Assembly: GCA_910584285.1 (NCBI GenBank) | Contig: CAJTYK010000033.1 | Location: 1-22,689 of the forward strand | Direction: 5' to 3' | Source of the DNA: an uncultured Oscillospiraceae bacterium | Lineage (GTDB): Bacteria > Bacillota > Clostridia > Oscillospirales > Oscillospiraceae | Length of the DNA stretch: 22,689 nucleotides | Shown here: one piece after another, positions 21,878 through 22,689 of the stretch | Layout of the letters: each line of letters opens with the position of its first letter | Numbering within the stretch: the first letter of the stretch is position 1 | Notes under the pieces: model-generated | The model's input: only the letters and a program-made list of their open reading frames with translations | Told to the model about the DNA's origin: nothing | The model's database searches: none | Program-made: the position numbers and the translations under genes

Positions 21878-22689
21878 CACAGGTCACCTCCCGCCAGTTT
21901 CACCGACTCGATAAAGGCCCGCTTGGCGCTCTCCACGGCGATGTGGATGCGGAAGTCTTTCGCCGCCCGCCAGGAGTCCCGGGGGTTGATGTCCTCCTTC
22001 ACCGCCTGGGCGAACCGCTCCGCCAGCTCAAGGCTGACGGGCTGCCCCGTGGCCAGCTCCTCGGCGTGGACGGCCCGCAGGGGCACCGGACCCGCCACGC
22101 CGAAGGCGACCCTGGCCCGCTCCACCGTCTTTTTGTCGGCAGACAGGCGGACGTTGACGGAGGTGCCCAGGGTGGCGATGTCCATGGCGCTGCGCATGGC
22201 GTATTTGATGTAGTGGCCAAAGCAGTTCTCATAGCTCTCCTTGGGAATGAGGATGGCGGTTTGCACCTCCCCCTCCCGGATGTCCACCACCCCCGCCTTG
22301 ATGTAGAACTCCTGGATGGGCTGGCGGCGGACGCCAACCGGGCCGGTGAGCTCGACGACGGCGTCCCAGGCGTGGAGGGTGGACGCCGAGTCCGCCGAGG
22401 TCACGCCGTTGCAGGTGTTGCCACCGATGGTGCCGATGTTGCGGATCTGGGGGCCGCCCACCTGGTCCACAGCCTGGCCCAGGACGTTGATGTACTTCTG
22501 GATCAGGGGATCCCGGGTGATGTGGGAAAAGCTGGTCAGTGAGCCGATGCGAAGGGTCCCGTCCGAATCCATGGAGACGCCCCGGATCTCGTCCAGGGTT
22601 TGGATGGAGATGAGCTCTTTCCCCGCCCGCTTGCCCTCCCGCATCTGAACCAGCACGTCGGAACCCCCGGCGATGATCTGGGCCTCGGG
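21877..22689 (-). CDS. xdhB: Xanthine dehydrogenase-type FAD-binding subunit (partial)
   Basis: The frame stays open to the window edge, so the N-terminus is missing; at least 270 residues are visible. The first FAD-binding motif AGGSDVLVQ lies at the edge and the second, TIGGNTCNGVTSADS, about 70 residues later, both typical of the CoxM/XdhB family. The C-terminal domain (~150 residues) matches the CO dehydrogenase flavoprotein C-terminal fold. It shares an operon with the 2Fe-2S subunit gene. The large molybdenum subunit is not in view and probably lies upstream beyond the edge. Confidence 0.9.
   Translation of the reverse strand, partial: PEAQIIAGGSDVLVQMREGKRAGKELISIQTLDEIRGVSMDSDGTLRIGSLTSFSHITRDPLIQKYINVLGQAVDQVGGPQIRNIGTIGGNTCNGVTSADSASTLHAWDAVVELTGPVGVRRQPIQEFYIKAGVVDIREGEVQTAILIPKESYENCFGHYIKYAMRSAMDIATLGTSVNVRLSADKKTVERARVAFGVAGPVPLRAVHAEELATGQPVSLELAERFAQAVKEDINPRDSWRAAKDFRIHIAVESAKRAFIESVKLAGGDL

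Noticed and set aside
1..22689. tRNA, rRNA or purine riboswitch
   Set aside because: No cloverleaf with a GTTCRA-type T-loop, no rRNA-like sequence and no purine aptamer core was seen by eye; a covariance search was not possible.

Overview
The window looks like chromosomal DNA from a GC-rich, low-oxygen gut Firmicute, most likely an Oscillospirales/Flavonifractor-type clostridium. This is inferred from GC-rich codon use with strong AGGAGG ribosome sites and SigA-type promoters, the YesM/YesN two-component pair, a CUT1 sugar ABC transporter, YerC, Hsp33, and an xdh-guaD-xpt purine cluster. The species cannot be named from this sequence. Most of the window is intact housekeeping and accessory genes; three short, more AT-rich stretches hold wreckage of mobile elements.

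Region 1 (1-6166) is an exporter locus. Two related TetR regulators are divergently transcribed (116-700 minus, 940-1482 plus). A structured spacer with three degenerate ~30-bp repeats and a terminator follows. Then comes a plus-strand operon: a DUF308/HdeD-like membrane protein, a 701-residue MMPL/RND pump and a secreted protein with X-X-X-Leu-X-X-Gly heptad repeats, whose start codon overlaps the pump stop. The likely reading is an envelope efflux or lipid-export system with a separate extracellular stalk.

Region 2 (6167-6843) is a scar: a promoter embedded in a long inverted repeat, then a tyrosine integrase reduced to its two ends. Region 3 (6844-10070) is housekeeping: ychF, then yerC, a SAM methyltransferase and hslO as a compact operon. 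Region 4 (10071-11040) is a second scar: an IS200-type transposase N-terminus, an IS1595-type transposase N-terminus, and a nucleotidyltransferase that has lost its middle.

Region 5 (11129-18896) is a carbohydrate locus. A YesM-type kinase and YesN-type AraC regulator (minus strand) diverge from a lipoprotein sugar-binding protein, two permeases and a cytosolic GH88 unsaturated glucuronyl hydrolase. The probable job is sensing, importing and hydrolysing unsaturated uronyl oligosaccharides released by polysaccharide lyases; no lyase or transporter ATPase is in view. Region 6 (18897-19430) is a third small scar with a 40-residue ORF, strong hairpins and a 59-residue sigma-region-4-like remnant.

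Region 7 (19432-22689, minus strand) is a purine operon: xanthine-dehydrogenase-type FAD subunit (cut by the window edge), its 2Fe-2S subunit, guanine deaminase and xanthine phosphoribosyltransferase. Together they would convert guanine to xanthine and then either oxidise xanthine or recycle it to XMP.
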